A DNA stretch of 64,000 nt from Nonomuraea pusilla (lineage in GTDB: Bacteria > Actinomycetota > Actinomycetes > Streptosporangiales > Streptosporangiaceae), in the NCBI RefSeq assembly GCF_900109355.1, contig NZ_FOBF01000028.1:26647-90646 (forward strand), written 5' to 3'. Of the stretch, positions 8,204 to 16,664 are shown in pieces; the stretch's first letter is position 1; each line of letters starts with the position of its first letter. The position numbers and the translations under genes are program-made. The notes below the pieces were generated by a model. That model saw only the letters and a list, made by a program, of their open reading frames with translations, was not told the DNA's origin and did no database searches.

Positions 8204-10603
8204 ATGAAGAAGCTCTGGCTGACGGTCTTCCTCAGCGGGACGGTGGCGGCGCTGGCCGCCGGAGGCGTGCTCCACCTGGCGGGACTCCCCGGATGGGGCG
8301 ACGCCGTGTGGGCGGCGGCGACGGCCGCGGCCGTCCTGCCCGCCCTGTGGTGGGTGATCTCCGCGCTGCGCGCCCGCAGGCTCGGCGTGGACGCGATCGC
8401 CGTGCTCGCCCTGGTCGGCACGCTCGTCGTCCAGGAGTACCTGGCCGGCGCGCTGATCGCGGTCATGCTGTCCACGGGCCGGGTGCTGGAGGAGTACGCG
8501 CTGGCCCGCGCGGGGCGCGACCTGACCGCCCTGTACGAGCGAGCCCCCCGCTGGGCGCACCGCTACGAGGACGGCGTGCCGAAGCGCGTGGACGTCGCCG
8601 CCGTGCGCAGGGGCGACCTGCTGGCGGTGCCCGCCGGCGAGATGGTGCCGGTGGACGGCGTGGTGGCGGGACACACGGCCGTGCTGGACGAGTCGGCGCT
8701 GACCGGTGAGTCCATGCCCGTCGAGTACCCGGAGGGGGAGAGCGTCCGCAGCGGCGTCGTGAACGCCGGCTCGGCCTTCGACCTGCGCGCGACGGGCACC
8801 GCCGAGGAGAGCACGTACGCCGGGGTGGTGCGGCTGGCCCGCGAGACGGAGGCGGGCAGCGCGCCGGTGGTGCGGCTGGCCGACAGGTTCGCCGCCTGGT
8901 TCCTCCCGGCGACGCTGGTGATCGCCGGGCTGGCGTGGGCGCTGTCGGGCGACCTGGTGCGCGCGGTGGCCGTGCTGGTCGTGGCGACGCCGTGCCCGCT
9001 GCTGCTGGCCGCCCCGGCCGCCATCGCCTCCGGTCTGTCGCGCACGGCGCGCCACGGGGTCGTCGTCAAGGGCGGCGGCGCGCTGGAGTCGCTGGGCAGG
9101 GCCCGCACGCTCGTCCTCGACAAGACGGGGACGCTCACGGAGGGCCGTCCGCAGGTGCTGGACGTCGTGCCCGCGCCGGGGTACGCGGCGGACGAGGTGC
9201 TGAGCCTGGCCGCCGCCGTCGACCGGGTGTCGTCGCACGTCCTGGCCACGGCGATCGTGCACGCGGCGGAGGCGCGCGGCCTGGACGGGGTCACGGCGGC
9301 GGGGGTGCGGGAACGGCCGGGCTCCGGCACCGAGGGGACCGTCGGCGGACGCCTGGTCCGCGTCGGCAAGCTCCCCGCGAGCGCCGTCCCCGCGGACACC
9401 GACGCCACCGGCGACCCCGCCGCAACTGGCATCGCCGACCCCGCTGCGACCGGCACCGCCGACCCCGCCGCCACGGACGCCCCGCGCACGGACGCCCCGC
9501 GCACGGACTCCGGGTGGGTCGCCGCGCAGCGGGCCAGGGCCGCGCTCGACAGCGCCATCACCGTCTGGATCACCGTGGACGGCGTGGTCGCCGGGGTCGT
9601 CCTCCTGCGCGACGCCGTCCGCGCCGACGCCTCCCGCACGCTGCGCAGGCTCAGGACGGCCGGCATCGACCGGGTCGTCATGCTCACCGGCGACCGCGCC
9701 GAGGTGGCGCAGGGCGTCGCGGCCGTGCTCGGCGTGGACGACGTCCTGGCGGAGCGCAGCCCCGCGGGCAAGGTGGAGGGCGTCCGCGAGGAGGCGGAGC
9801 GGGCCCCGACCGTCATGGTGGGCGACGGCGTCAACGACGCGCCCGCCCTGGCCGCCGCGCAGGTCGGCGTCGCCATGGGGGCGCGCGGCTCGGCCGCGTC
9901 CACGCAGGCGGCCGACGTGGTGCTGACCACGGACCGGCTCGACAGGCTCGCCGACGCCATGGACGTCGCCCGCCGCGCCAGGCGCATCGCCGTCGAGAGC
10001 GCGGGCGTCGGCATCGGGCTGTCGCTGCTGGCCATGGCCTTCGCGGCGTTCGGCTTCCTGCCGCCCGCCGCGGGCGCGCTGCTGCAGGAGGCCATCGACG
10101 TGGCCGTCATACTCAACGCGCTGCGCGCCCTCGCCCCGGGACGCGGCACCCGGCTGCGGGTGGACCGCCCCACCGGCGAGCTGCTGCAGCGCTTCGACCA
10201 GGAGCACGCCACGCTGAGGCCGGCGCTCGAACTGCTGCGCGAGGCCGCCGACGCGCTCGACGGCCCGCCGCGGACCGCCCTGACGCTGCTGCGCCGCGTC
10301 CACGACGCGCTCGACACCGAGATCATGCCGCACGAGCAGGAGGAGGAGCAGCGCCTGTACCCGGCGCTGACCAGACTGCTCGGCGACCCCGAGGCGACCG
10401 TGACGATGAGCAGGGCGCACGCCGAGATCGGCAGGCTCGCGGACAGGCTGGCCCGCCACCTGGAGCTGGCGGGCGAGGACGGCCCGCGCCCGGAGCAGCG
10501 CGACGACCTGAGGGCCTGCCTGTACGGGCTGCACGCCGTCCTCACCTTGCACTTCGCCCAGGAGGAGGAGGCCTACTTCTCCCTGGCCGGCCACGCCGAC
10601 TGA
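8204..10603 (+). CDS. P1B-5-type metal P-type ATPase with C-terminal hemerythrin domain
   Basis: 799 residues. P-type core: actuator motif DESALTGESMPVE, membrane metal motif TPCPL (Cys264), phosphorylated Asp306 in DKTGTLTEG, hinge GDGVNDAPA. There is no N-terminal HMA domain. TPC in the sixth helix places it in the P1B-5 group. Residues about 658-799 form a hemerythrin bundle with HATLRP, MPHEQEEEQRLYP, SRAHAEI and LHFAQEEEAYF ligands. P1B-5 ATPases with such tails are known from other actinobacteria and are linked to Ni/Fe or redox-gated transport. The nucleotide-binding domain contains a low-complexity insertion of repeated DPAATG units. The last 31 bases overlap the convergent DUF4389 gene. 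Confidence 0.93.
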   Translation: MKKLWLTVFLSGTVAALAAGGVLHLAGLPGWGDAVWAAATAAAVLPALWWVISALRARRLGVDAIAVLALVGTLVVQEYLAGALIAVMLSTGRVLEEYALARAGRDLTALYERAPRWAHRYEDGVPKRVDVAAVRRGDLLAVPAGEMVPVDGVVAGHTAVLDESALTGESMPVEYPEGESVRSGVVNAGSAFDLRATGTAEESTYAGVVRLARETEAGSAPVVRLADRFAAWFLPATLVIAGLAWALSGDLVRAVAVLVVATPCPLLLAAPAAIASGLSRTARHGVVVKGGGALESLGRARTLVLDKTGTLTEGRPQVLDVVPAPGYAADEVLSLAAAVDRVSSHVLATAIVHAAEARGLDGVTAAGVRERPGSGTEGTVGGRLVRVGKLPASAVPADTDATGDPAATGIADPAATGTADPAATDAPRTDAPRTDSGWVAAQRARAALDSAITVWITVDGVVAGVVLLRDAVRADASRTLRRLRTAGIDRVVMLTGDRAEVAQGVAAVLGVDDVLAERSPAGKVEGVREEAERAPTVMVGDGVNDAPALAAAQVGVAMGARGSAASTQAADVVLTTDRLDRLADAMDVARRARRIAVESAGVGIGLSLLAMAFAAFGFLPPAAGALLQEAIDVAVILNALRALAPGRGTRLRVDRPTGELLQRFDQEHATLRPALELLREAADALDGPPRTALTLLRRVHDALDTEIMPHEQEEEQRLYPALTRLLGDPEATVTMSRAHAEIGRLADRLARHLELAGEDGPRPEQRDDLRACLYGLHAVLTLHFAQEEEAYFSLAGHAD
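9413..9505 (+). repeat. In-frame tandem repeats within the ATPase
   Basis: Two and a half copies of a 24-bp unit (GACCCCGC..) followed by two exact copies of GACGCCCCGCGCACG. They encode DPAATGIA/DPAATGTA/DPAAT and DAPRT/DAPRT inside the ATPase nucleotide-binding domain; length variation here would not break the frame. Confidence 0.9.
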
Positions 10604-12003
10604 CCGGCGTCGCTGCCCGCGCCCGCCGGAGCGATGGCCATCCGCACGCCCGCCACGATGAGCGCGCCGCCGCCGACCAGCAGCAGACCGGCCGCGACGA
10701 GCAGGCCCGCGGTGAGCCCGCGCAGCCCCGGCAGGGTGGCGGCCACCCGCAGGTCGGTGGTGACGCCCGCCGAGCCGTCGGCGTTCATGACGACGACCGC
10801 CCACTCGCCGGGCCGCAGGTTCCAGGTGACGGCGCCGGTGCCGCTCGCGCTCCAGAAGCGCTGCGCCGCGGGCTGACCGGACGGCGCTCCGCCCGCGTGG
10901 CGCTCGTACCCGACGTCGGCGGGGCCGGAGGAGGAGCCGGGGGCGGGGAAGGACAGCCGGGTGATCCGGTCGTGGCTCACACCGTTCAGGTACCGCTGCA
11001 CGTCGGCCTTCGGCGCGATGCCGACGAACGCCGGCGCGCCCGTGCCCGTCGCGGTCAGCCTGACCGTGCCGACGGCGTCGCCCATCAGGTCCACGCCGCC
11101 GCCGGTGACCGCGCCGGGCTCCAGGGTCAGCGCGTACGCGGAGGTGCTGACGCGTTCGGGGCCGCTGCTGAGGAAGCCGTCGTCGCCCCGCGCCATGGAG
11201 ACGAACGTGCCGCCGGTGCCGGCCGCCGCCGCGCCGAGGCCGCAGAAGACCAGCACCGCGCCCGCGGCGACCGCCACGACGGAACCGGCCCGGTGCCGTA
11301 CGTGGGGGTGCGGCGCCGGGGGCGGCTCCATGCGGGGCAGCTCGCGCTCGCCCTGCTCCAGGCGGAACGGCGGGTAGGCGTCGGTCATGAGCAGCGCGTA
11401 GGCGGCGACGCGCAGCGACCAGCGGTTCATGCCGACGACGAAGTCGAGGACGCCGTGCGGGTAGCGGCCGGTGAACAGCAGCGACAGCGCCGCGACGAGG
11501 ACGAGCAGCCCGATGAGCCCGCCCCAGTCCAGCGTGTACAGCACGCCGCCGCGGTCGGGCAGCGCGCCCGTCCAGGACACGATGCTGCCGCTGGTGAACA
11601 GGCCGACGACGAGGTAGTGCGGGACGGCGAGCAGCCACCACTTGACCAGGACGAGGCCGCGCGACAGCCGCTCCGGGTAGTCGATCTCCAGCGTCGCCGG
11701 GTAGCCGGGGGCGGGGCCGAGGGTGAAGGGCGGGTAGCGGTCGGTGCCGAGCGCGCCGTAGCTGTAGAACGCGACCCGCCAGGTCCACCGCAGCACGCCG
11801 AGGTTGAAGTCGAACAGCGCGCGGGGGTACCGGCCGGTGAAGAGGATCGCGAAGAACGCGACCACGGTGAGGACGGCCATGGCGATCCACAGGAACGCCA
11901 GCACGACGTAGTGGGGGATCGCGAGGATCCACTTGACGATCCAGAGGCCCCGGTTGAGCGGCTCCTCCAGCCGGGCCTCGACGCGTACGGGATAGGTGCT
12001 CAT
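10573..12003 (-). CDS. Multi-pass membrane protein with two DUF4389 domains
   Basis: 476 residues from the ATG at 12003. Two homologous DUF4389 units are visible: YPVRVEARLEEPLNRGL..KWILAIPHY at the N-terminus and YPATLEIDYPERLSRGL..KWWLLAVPHY about 90 residues on; each continues through two or three membrane helices and a FTGRYPxxxxDF motif. A later hydrophobic segment near residue 260 precedes a large extracytoplasmic beta-rich region, and a final membrane helix lies near the C-terminus. Function unknown; DUF4389 proteins are common actinobacterial membrane proteins. Convergent with, and overlapping by 31 bp, the P1B ATPase gene. A near-consensus DosR-like box lies 36 bp upstream. Confidence 0.85.
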   Translation of the reverse strand: MSTYPVRVEARLEEPLNRGLWIVKWILAIPHYVVLAFLWIAMAVLTVVAFFAILFTGRYPRALFDFNLGVLRWTWRVAFYSYGALGTDRYPPFTLGPAPGYPATLEIDYPERLSRGLVLVKWWLLAVPHYLVVGLFTSGSIVSWTGALPDRGGVLYTLDWGGLIGLLVLVAALSLLFTGRYPHGVLDFVVGMNRWSLRVAAYALLMTDAYPPFRLEQGERELPRMEPPPAPHPHVRHRAGSVVAVAAGAVLVFCGLGAAAAGTGGTFVSMARGDDGFLSSGPERVSTSAYALTLEPGAVTGGGVDLMGDAVGTVRLTATGTGAPAFVGIAPKADVQRYLNGVSHDRITRLSFPAPGSSSGPADVGYERHAGGAPSGQPAAQRFWSASGTGAVTWNLRPGEWAVVVMNADGSAGVTTDLRVAATLPGLRGLTAGLLVAAGLLLVGGGALIVAGVRMAIAPAGAGSDAGQSAWPAREK

Positions 12004-12038
12004 GTCCCAAGCGCAGCACCGGACGCGCTCCGTCACAC

Positions 12039-12052
12039 CGGCCGAAGGTCCT
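12039..12052 (-). promoter_or_regulatory. DosR/DevR-like box upstream of the DUF4389 gene
   Basis: Minus strand AGGACCTTCGGCCG: the palindrome GGACCTTCGGCC is intact but the outer G/C pair is lost. Located 36 bp upstream of the ATG at 12003. Confidence 0.5.
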
Positions 12053-12089
12053 CGGACGCCCCGCCGATCGGCCCCGGGGCCGATCGGAC

Positions 12090-12103
12090 GGGACGAAAGG
12101 CAC
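12090..12103 (+). promoter_or_regulatory. Weaker DosR-like box in the divergent gap
   Basis: GGGACGAAAGGCAC keeps the left half-site and has one mismatch in the right half (GGCAC). It could serve the small membrane-protein gene at 12225 or, with the site at 12039, form a pair. Confidence 0.35.
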
Positions 12104-12224
12104 GGCGGCGCGGGACCTCCGCCTCCCCCGGGCGGCGCGGCGCGGTGCCAGGCTCCGAGTGGGGGAGCGCGAAGGGCCCGGCGCGTGAGGGGAACCCGGG
12201 CGCACCGAGGGAAGGGGTACGGCC

Positions 12225-12512
12225 ATGCGATGGGACGAGATGCCGCGCGGGCGGCGCGCGGCGCTGCTGGCGCTGGCGTCGGTGGAGGTCGCGCTGACCG
12301 CGACCGCGGCGGCGGACCTGTGGTTCAGGCCGCGCGAGTCGGTGCGCGGGCGCAAGGCGCTGTGGGCGGCCGGCATCCTCGTGCAGCCGGTGGGGCCGCT
12401 CGCGTACCTGCTGTGGGGCCGGCGCGGGAGCGGGGCGCGGTGCCGCGGGCGGGCAGGGGACGAAGGTCCCGCGGCTGAGGGGACATCGGCCCTCACGACG
12501 CCGCCCGCCTGA
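12225..12512 (+). CDS. Small membrane protein, PLDc_N-like
   Basis: 95 residues with two hydrophobic segments (about 12-32 and 45-63). The second, ILVQPVGPLAYLLWGRRG, matches the Q/P..GPlaYLl.GR signature of the phospholipase D nuclease N-terminal (PLDc_N) family of small two-helix membrane proteins. The C-terminal 30 residues are hydrophilic. An ATG with GAAGGGG upstream is the start. It is followed after 15 bp by the WS/DGAT gene, but the latter has its own box at 12467 inside the end of this gene, so separate regulation is likely. Confidence 0.72.
   Translation: MRWDEMPRGRRAALLALASVEVALTATAAADLWFRPRESVRGRKALWAAGILVQPVGPLAYLLWGRRGSGARCRGRAGDEGPAAEGTSALTTPPA
12467..12480. promoter_or_regulatory. 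Consensus DosR/DevR-like box upstream of WS/DGAT
   Basis: GGGACGAAGGTCCC (GGGACCTTCGTCCC on the other strand): the best match in the window, 47 bp before the acyltransferase start and inside the 3' end of the preceding small gene. Confidence 0.65.
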
Positions 12513-12527
12513 GCGGACCGTAGGGGT

Positions 12528-13931
12528 ATGCGGCAGCTCAGCGCGGTCGACGCGCAGTTCCTCAACTTCGAGACGGACGCCGACGTCGCCAACATCGGCG
12601 GCCTGGCGATCCTGGAGCGTCCGCTGCCCCTGGACCGCGCGCTCGCCCGCCTCAGGGACCGGGTCGCGGTCGTCCCCCAGCTGCGCCGGCGGCTCGTCCC
12701 CGTGCCGCTGGGGCTCGACCACCCGTACTGGGCGGAGGACGAGGAGCCCGACCTCGGCCGCCACGTCCACCAGGTCACGCTGCCGCCGCCCGGCGACGAC
12801 GTCCGGCTGGGCGAGCTGGTCGCGGAGCTGCACGGGCGGCGGCTGGACCGCGACAGGCCCCTGTGGGAGATGTACGTGATCGACGGCCTGGCGGGCGGGC
12901 GCGGCGCGGTGTACACGAAGCTGCACCACGCGGCCGTGGACGGCGTCACCGGCGCGGCCGTGCTGACGGCGCTCATGGACCCGGTGCCCGGCGTGCCGCC
13001 GCCCGGCCCGCGCGAGCCCGACCTGCCGCCCGACGGCTGGACCATGCTGCTGCGGGGCGGGCTGCACCTGGCGGCGGCGCCCGCCCACCTGGCGCGGTTC
13101 GTGGCGGGGGCGATGCCGCACCTCGACCAGATCCCGGTGCTCTCGCAGCTCCCGGGCGCGGGCCGGGTGTCGCGGCTGCTGCGCGGCGACCACCTGCCGG
13201 AGCTGCCGCGCGCGGTGGCGCCGCGCACGCCGCTCAGCGGCCCGGTCTCGGAGCGGCGCGGCTACGCCTTCGCCGAGCTGCCGCTGCCGGAGGTCAAGCG
13301 GGTGAAGAACGCGTTCGGCGTGACCGTGAACGACGTCGTCCTGACGCTGGTGGCCTCCACGCTGCGGCGCTGGCTGCTGGCGCACGACGGGCTGCCGGAC
13401 GAGCCGCTGGTGGCGGGCGTGCCGTTCGCGCTGCCCGCGCAGGCGGGCGACGGCAACCAGGTCACCATCATGACCAGCCCGCTCGCCACGCACCTGGCCG
13501 GCCCCGTGGACCGGCTCAGGGACGTCAGCGCGGGCATGCGGGCGTTGAAGGAGCGCTTCGGCCCGGTGCCCGCCTCGTGGCTGCGCGAGCTCAGCGGCGC
13601 CCTGCCCGCGGCGCTCAACGGGCTGGCCGACCGGGCCGCGTTCGCGCTCGCGGGGCAGGCGTTCCCGCCGGTCAACGTCGTCGTCTCGAACGTGCCCGGC
13701 CCGCAGTTCCCCCTGTACGTGTCGGGGATCCGGCTGCTCGCGCACCACCCGGTCTCGGTGGTCACGGGGGTGAGCGGCGCGCTCAACATCACCGTGTTCT
13801 CCTACGACGGCCGGCTGGACGTGGGGTTCACGGCCTGCAGCGACATGGTGCCGGACGTGTGGGACCTGCCCGGCCACCTGCGCGAGTCGCTGGACGAGCT
13901 GACCGCCGCCGCCACCGACGCCCGCTTGTGA
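12528..13931 (+). CDS. Wax ester synthase/diacylglycerol acyltransferase (WS/DGAT)
   Basis: 467 residues, typical of the family. The N-terminus RQLSAVDAQFLNFE and the acyltransferase motif HHAAVDG (His133, His134, Asp138) identify it; PLWEMYVIDG, NDVVLTLVA and the late NVVVSNVPGP motif agree. It esterifies acyl-CoA to diacylglycerol or fatty alcohol, making storage lipid at the membrane or lipid-droplet surface. Mycobacterial Tgs1 of this family belongs to the DosR dormancy regulon, and a near-perfect DosR-like box sits 47 bp upstream, so induction under hypoxia or growth arrest is plausible. Confidence 0.95.
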   Translation: MRQLSAVDAQFLNFETDADVANIGGLAILERPLPLDRALARLRDRVAVVPQLRRRLVPVPLGLDHPYWAEDEEPDLGRHVHQVTLPPPGDDVRLGELVAELHGRRLDRDRPLWEMYVIDGLAGGRGAVYTKLHHAAVDGVTGAAVLTALMDPVPGVPPPGPREPDLPPDGWTMLLRGGLHLAAAPAHLARFVAGAMPHLDQIPVLSQLPGAGRVSRLLRGDHLPELPRAVAPRTPLSGPVSERRGYAFAELPLPEVKRVKNAFGVTVNDVVLTLVASTLRRWLLAHDGLPDEPLVAGVPFALPAQAGDGNQVTIMTSPLATHLAGPVDRLRDVSAGMRALKERFGPVPASWLRELSGALPAALNGLADRAAFALAGQAFPPVNVVVSNVPGPQFPLYVSGIRLLAHHPVSVVTGVSGALNITVFSYDGRLDVGFTACSDMVPDVWDLPGHLRESLDELTAAATDARL

Positions 13932-13976
13932 CGCCCGCCTGTGACTGACTCCCGCTCGCGACCCCCGGGACGCGCC

Positions 13977-14014
13977 GCGGGCCGGGCGCGCCCCCTCCGG
14001 CACGCCCGGCCCGC
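13977..14014. terminator. Bidirectional hairpin terminator
   Basis: Perfect 12-bp stem GCGGGCCGGGCG / CGCCCGGCCCGC with a 14-base loop, between the convergent WS/DGAT and DUF1876 genes. Confidence 0.7.
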
Positions 14015-14046
14015 ACTCACCAGGACACGCCCTGCCAGGACACGGC

Positions 14047-14316
14047 CTACCAGGAGCGCGTGGGCACCGACGGCCCCGAGTACTCCGCGATGTCCCGCTG
14101 GGTGACCACACCCAGCTTCTCGGCCAGGTCGGCCAGCGCGCGCGAGGCGGCCAGCTCGTCCCCGATCTCCGGCACCGACGGGTCGGACGGGTTGCGGCGC
14201 GCACGCCCCTTCCCGACAAGACGCGTGCCGTCCCTCGTGGTCAGGGCCGCCTCCGCGGTCGTGTCGTCGCCCTCCTCGTTGAGGAAGACCTGCACCGTCC
14301 ACTGCTTGGCTTCCAT
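14047..14316 (-). CDS. DUF1876 protein (dormancy-associated dsRBD-like fold)
   Basis: 89 residues, matching the family's usual length. Landmarks: QWTVQVFLNEEGDDTTAEA, GKGRARRNPSDPSVPEIGDELAASRAL, then a helical LAEKLG tail. The mycobacterial relative Rv1738 is one of the most strongly DosR-induced proteins and has a fold resembling ribosome hibernation factors; translation arrest is therefore a suggested but unproven role. AGGAGG lies upstream of the ATG. A DosR-like box is found about 120 bp upstream, supporting the same regulation. Confidence 0.88.
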   Translation of the reverse strand: MEAKQWTVQVFLNEEGDDTTAEAALTTRDGTRLVGKGRARRNPSDPSVPEIGDELAASRALADLAEKLGVVTQRDIAEYSGPSVPTRSW

Positions 14317-14330
14317 GACGGCGAACCTCC

Positions 14331-14360
14331 TGCACTGCCACTGCACTGCCACTGCACTGC
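14331..14360. repeat. 11-bp direct repeat in the DUF1876 leader
   Basis: Two copies of TGCACTGCCAC plus a third partial copy, directly upstream of the DUF1876 ribosome-binding site. Confidence 0.85.
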
Positions 14361-14434
14361 TGCCGTTACGGCTCCTCCCTCCATCGTCGCCGTGGGAAGG
14401 GACGGGCCGCCAGAGGCCAACGCCCGGCCCTGTC

Positions 14435-14448
14435 AGGACCAACGACCC
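14435..14448 (-). promoter_or_regulatory. DosR/DevR-like box, DUF1876 side
   Basis: AGGACCAACGACCC (minus strand GGGTCGTTGGTCCT), one mismatch from GGGNC-NWWN-GNCCC, in the divergent gap between DUF1876 and the carboxylate-amine ligase. Confidence 0.5.
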
Positions 14449-14501
14449 TACTGACCTGCGGCGACGCCGGTCCGGCCCGGCGGTGGAGATCCTGCGGGTA
14501 A

Positions 14502-14515
14502 GGGACCTTGGTCGC
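14502..14515 (+). promoter_or_regulatory. DosR/DevR-like box, ligase side
   Basis: GGGACCTTGGTCGC, one mismatch from GGGNC-NWWN-GNCCC, 93 bp before the ligase ATG. With the site at 14435 it forms a pair in the same divergent intergenic region. Confidence 0.45.
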
Positions 14516-14608
14516 TACCGGCAGCAGGACGTCTCTTGCCATCCTCGCCGTGAGCGCGGACTCTCGGGGGGAGAGGTCGCGGTCCATCCAGGGCGCGAGG
14601 AGGTGGGG

Positions 14609-15706
14609 ATGTCAGTCGCCGCCGCGGCACGCCACGCGACCGGCGCGTTGACGCTGGGCGTGGAAGAGGAGTTCCTGTTGCTGGACCGCGTCACCGGGCG
14701 CCCGGCGCTGCGGGCGCCGGCGATCCTGGAGCTGCTCGACGACGATCTGCATGTCAAGCCCGAGCTCATGCGCTACCAGCTGGAGACGGTCACCGGGGTC
14801 TGCGCCGACCTCGACCAGCTCGGCGCCGAGCTGTCGGCGCTGCGCCGGCGCGCCGCCGCCGCAGCGGCGGAGCTGGGCTGCCACCTGGTCGCCTCGGGCG
14901 TCTCGCCGGGGCCGCTGCCCGGCATCGCCGCCCTCACCGACGACCCGCGCTACGCCGAGCTCGCCCGCCGGTACGGCTCCATGATCGTCGAAGCGGGCAC
15001 CTGCGGCTGCCACGTCCACGTCGGCGTCCCGTCGCGGGAGGTGGGCGTGCAGGTGCTCTCCAGGCTGCGGCCGTACCTGGCGACGCTGCTCGCGATCACG
15101 TCGAACTCGCCCTTCGCCGACGGCCGCGACACGTCGTGGGCGAGCCGGCGCTACCTGCGGTGGAGCCGGTGGCCGTCCGCGATGCCTCCAGGGGTGTGGC
15201 AGACGCCCGCCGACTACGACGCGGCGGTGCGCCACCTGGTCCGGCGGGGCCGGGCCCTGGACGAGCGCAGCGTCTACTTCCACGCCAGGCTCTCGCCCCG
15301 CTATCCCACGGTGGAGCTGCGGATCATGGACGCGTGCCTGTCGGCCGAGGACGCCGTGCTCGTGGCCGGCACCGTCCGGGCCCTGGTGGACCTCGCCATG
15401 CGGGACGCCGAGGACGGCGTGCCGGTGTTGCCGATGCCCGACGTCACCATCCTGGCCGCGCTGAACGCCGCCGCCCGAGACGGGCTGGACGGGCTCGCGC
15501 CCGACCCGTACACCGGGCGGTGGGTGCCGCAGCGGGTGCTGCTGGGCCTCGTCCTCGACCGGGTCGCCGACCCCGGGCCGCTGGAGCGGCTGGTCGGGCG
15601 GCTGCTGCTGCGGGGCAACGGCGCCTCCAGGCAGCGCGAGCTGTGGACGCGGGCGGGGACGCCGCACGCGTTCGCCGGCCTGCTGGCCGCCGCCACCCTC
15701 GACTGA
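14609..15706 (+). CDS. Carboxylate-amine ligase, YbdK/GCS2 family
   Basis: 365 residues from an ATG preceded by GAGGAGGTGGGG. The N-terminal LGVEEEFLLLD, the central TCGCHVHVGVPS and late ELRIMDACLS are hallmarks of the GCS2 branch of glutamate-cysteine ligases (YbdK type). These join glutamate to cysteine weakly or to an unknown amine; the physiological substrate in actinobacteria, which use mycothiol, is not established. The divergent DUF1876 gene shares an intergenic region with two DosR-like boxes. Convergent with the regulator at 15717 with a gap of only 10 bp. Confidence 0.9.
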   Translation: MSVAAAARHATGALTLGVEEEFLLLDRVTGRPALRAPAILELLDDDLHVKPELMRYQLETVTGVCADLDQLGAELSALRRRAAAAAAELGCHLVASGVSPGPLPGIAALTDDPRYAELARRYGSMIVEAGTCGCHVHVGVPSREVGVQVLSRLRPYLATLLAITSNSPFADGRDTSWASRRYLRWSRWPSAMPPGVWQTPADYDAAVRHLVRRGRALDERSVYFHARLSPRYPTVELRIMDACLSAEDAVLVAGTVRALVDLAMRDAEDGVPVLPMPDVTILAALNAAARDGLDGLAPDPYTGRWVPQRVLLGLVLDRVADPGPLERLVGRLLLRGNGASRQRELWTRAGTPHAFAGLLAAATLD

Positions 15707-15716
15707 CCCGCGGAGG

Positions 15717-16067
15717 TCAGCCGGGGGCCGGCGGCTCGCCCTCGGCGGGCTCCCTGTCTCGCGGCAGGTCGTGCTGGGCGAACAGGTCGATGAGGAGGCG
15801 TACGGGGAGGTTGGCCTCGGTGCGGTACCGGAAGCGCTGGTCGGGGTTGACGCTGTAGTGGTTGCGCCGGCCCACCCTGTCGCGTGTGAGGTACCCGGCC
15901 TCGTGCAGGTCGGACACGATGCCCTGGACGGCCCGCTCGGTGATGCCGATGGCCGCGGCGATGTCCTTCAGCCGGGCCTGCGGGTCGCGGGCGATCTCCA
16001 GCAGGACGCGGGCGTGGTGCGTCAGGAACGTCCATGAGGAGCGGTCTTGAGGCTTACTCGCGGCCAT
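15717..16067 (-). CDS. Winged-helix transcriptional regulator
   Basis: 116 residues. A single winged-helix DNA-binding domain spans residues 15-75: HHARVLLEIARDP, ARLKDIAAAIGITERAVQGIVSDLHEAGYLTRDRVGRRNHYSVN. The pattern is that of short ArsR/MarR-like regulators with no obvious metal-binding cysteines. The tail (FAQHDLPRDREPAEG) is acidic and Pro-rich. The upstream gap to the STAS gene contains an AT-rich stretch with TATAGG on the minus strand as a possible -10. Targets are unknown; it may control itself or the STAS/histidine-kinase cluster. Confidence 0.82.
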   Translation of the reverse strand: MAASKPQDRSSWTFLTHHARVLLEIARDPQARLKDIAAAIGITERAVQGIVSDLHEAGYLTRDRVGRRNHYSVNPDQRFRYRTEANLPVRLLIDLFAQHDLPRDREPAEGEPPAPG

Positions 16068-16310
16068 GTTCCACCTTCAGCCCCGGCAGGGGACGGATTC
16101 CAGCGGGCTTCTTACGAGAAGATCCTATAGCGAAATAGCTTTCCGGTAACTGTCTTCTGGAATTAGTGTGTGATTCGTGACAGGCAACGCCGCCGTCACA
16201 GGGCCGCGAGAACACCGAGGTGCCATGCCCCCGTCCCGCACCGGCTCACCGCCGCTCGCCTCCCGCGCGAGGAGGTCGTCGCCGCTCGTCCTCACCCTGG
16301 GGAGGACGCC

Positions 16311-16664
16311 GTGACCGCCGCCGGCGCGGGCCGCCGCGGCGCCCCCGCCGGCACCGCGCCGTCCTGCCACCTGCTCCACGCCGACGACCTGGTCCGCGTC
16401 ACCTGCACCCGGGGCTCGGGCCCTTCCGTGGTCCGCCTGGCCGGGGAGGTCGACGCGTCCAACGCCGCCGAGGTCGGGCGGGCGCTGGCCCGCGCCAGGC
16501 AGATCGACGAGCTGATCGTCCTCGACGCCGCCGGCCTCGCCTTCGTCGACGTGGCCGGGGTGCGGACGCTCGCGCGGTTCTGCCGCGAGGGCTGGACCCG
16601 CCTGGACAACGTGCCGCCGCGGATGATGCGCCTGCTGCGCGTGCTGAACTGGCCCCTGGTCTGA
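16311..16664 (+). CDS. STAS-domain protein (anti-sigma factor antagonist-like)
   Basis: 117 residues from the GTG preceded by GGGGAGGACGCC. The STAS fold is visible: SVVRLAGEVDASNAAEVGRALARA, IDELIVLDAAGLAFVDVAGVRTLARF. The phosphorylated serine/threonine of SpoIIAA-type antagonists (usually D-S/T-G) corresponds to DVAG here, so the usual phosphosite is absent and it may be a phosphorylation-blind or diverged member. It precedes the histidine kinase and PP2C phosphatase genes, fitting a partner-switching pathway, but no RsbW-type anti-sigma kinase is encoded in the window. Confidence 0.8.
   Translation: MTAAGAGRRGAPAGTAPSCHLLHADDLVRVTCTRGSGPSVVRLAGEVDASNAAEVGRALARARQIDELIVLDAAGLAFVDVAGVRTLARFCREGWTRLDNVPPRMMRLLRVLNWPLV

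Noticed and set aside
8081..13228. Antisense open frame of about 1,700 codons
   Set aside because: It lies opposite well-supported genes (P1B ATPase, WS/DGAT), is Arg/Gly/Ala-rich without domains, and results from the high third-position GC.
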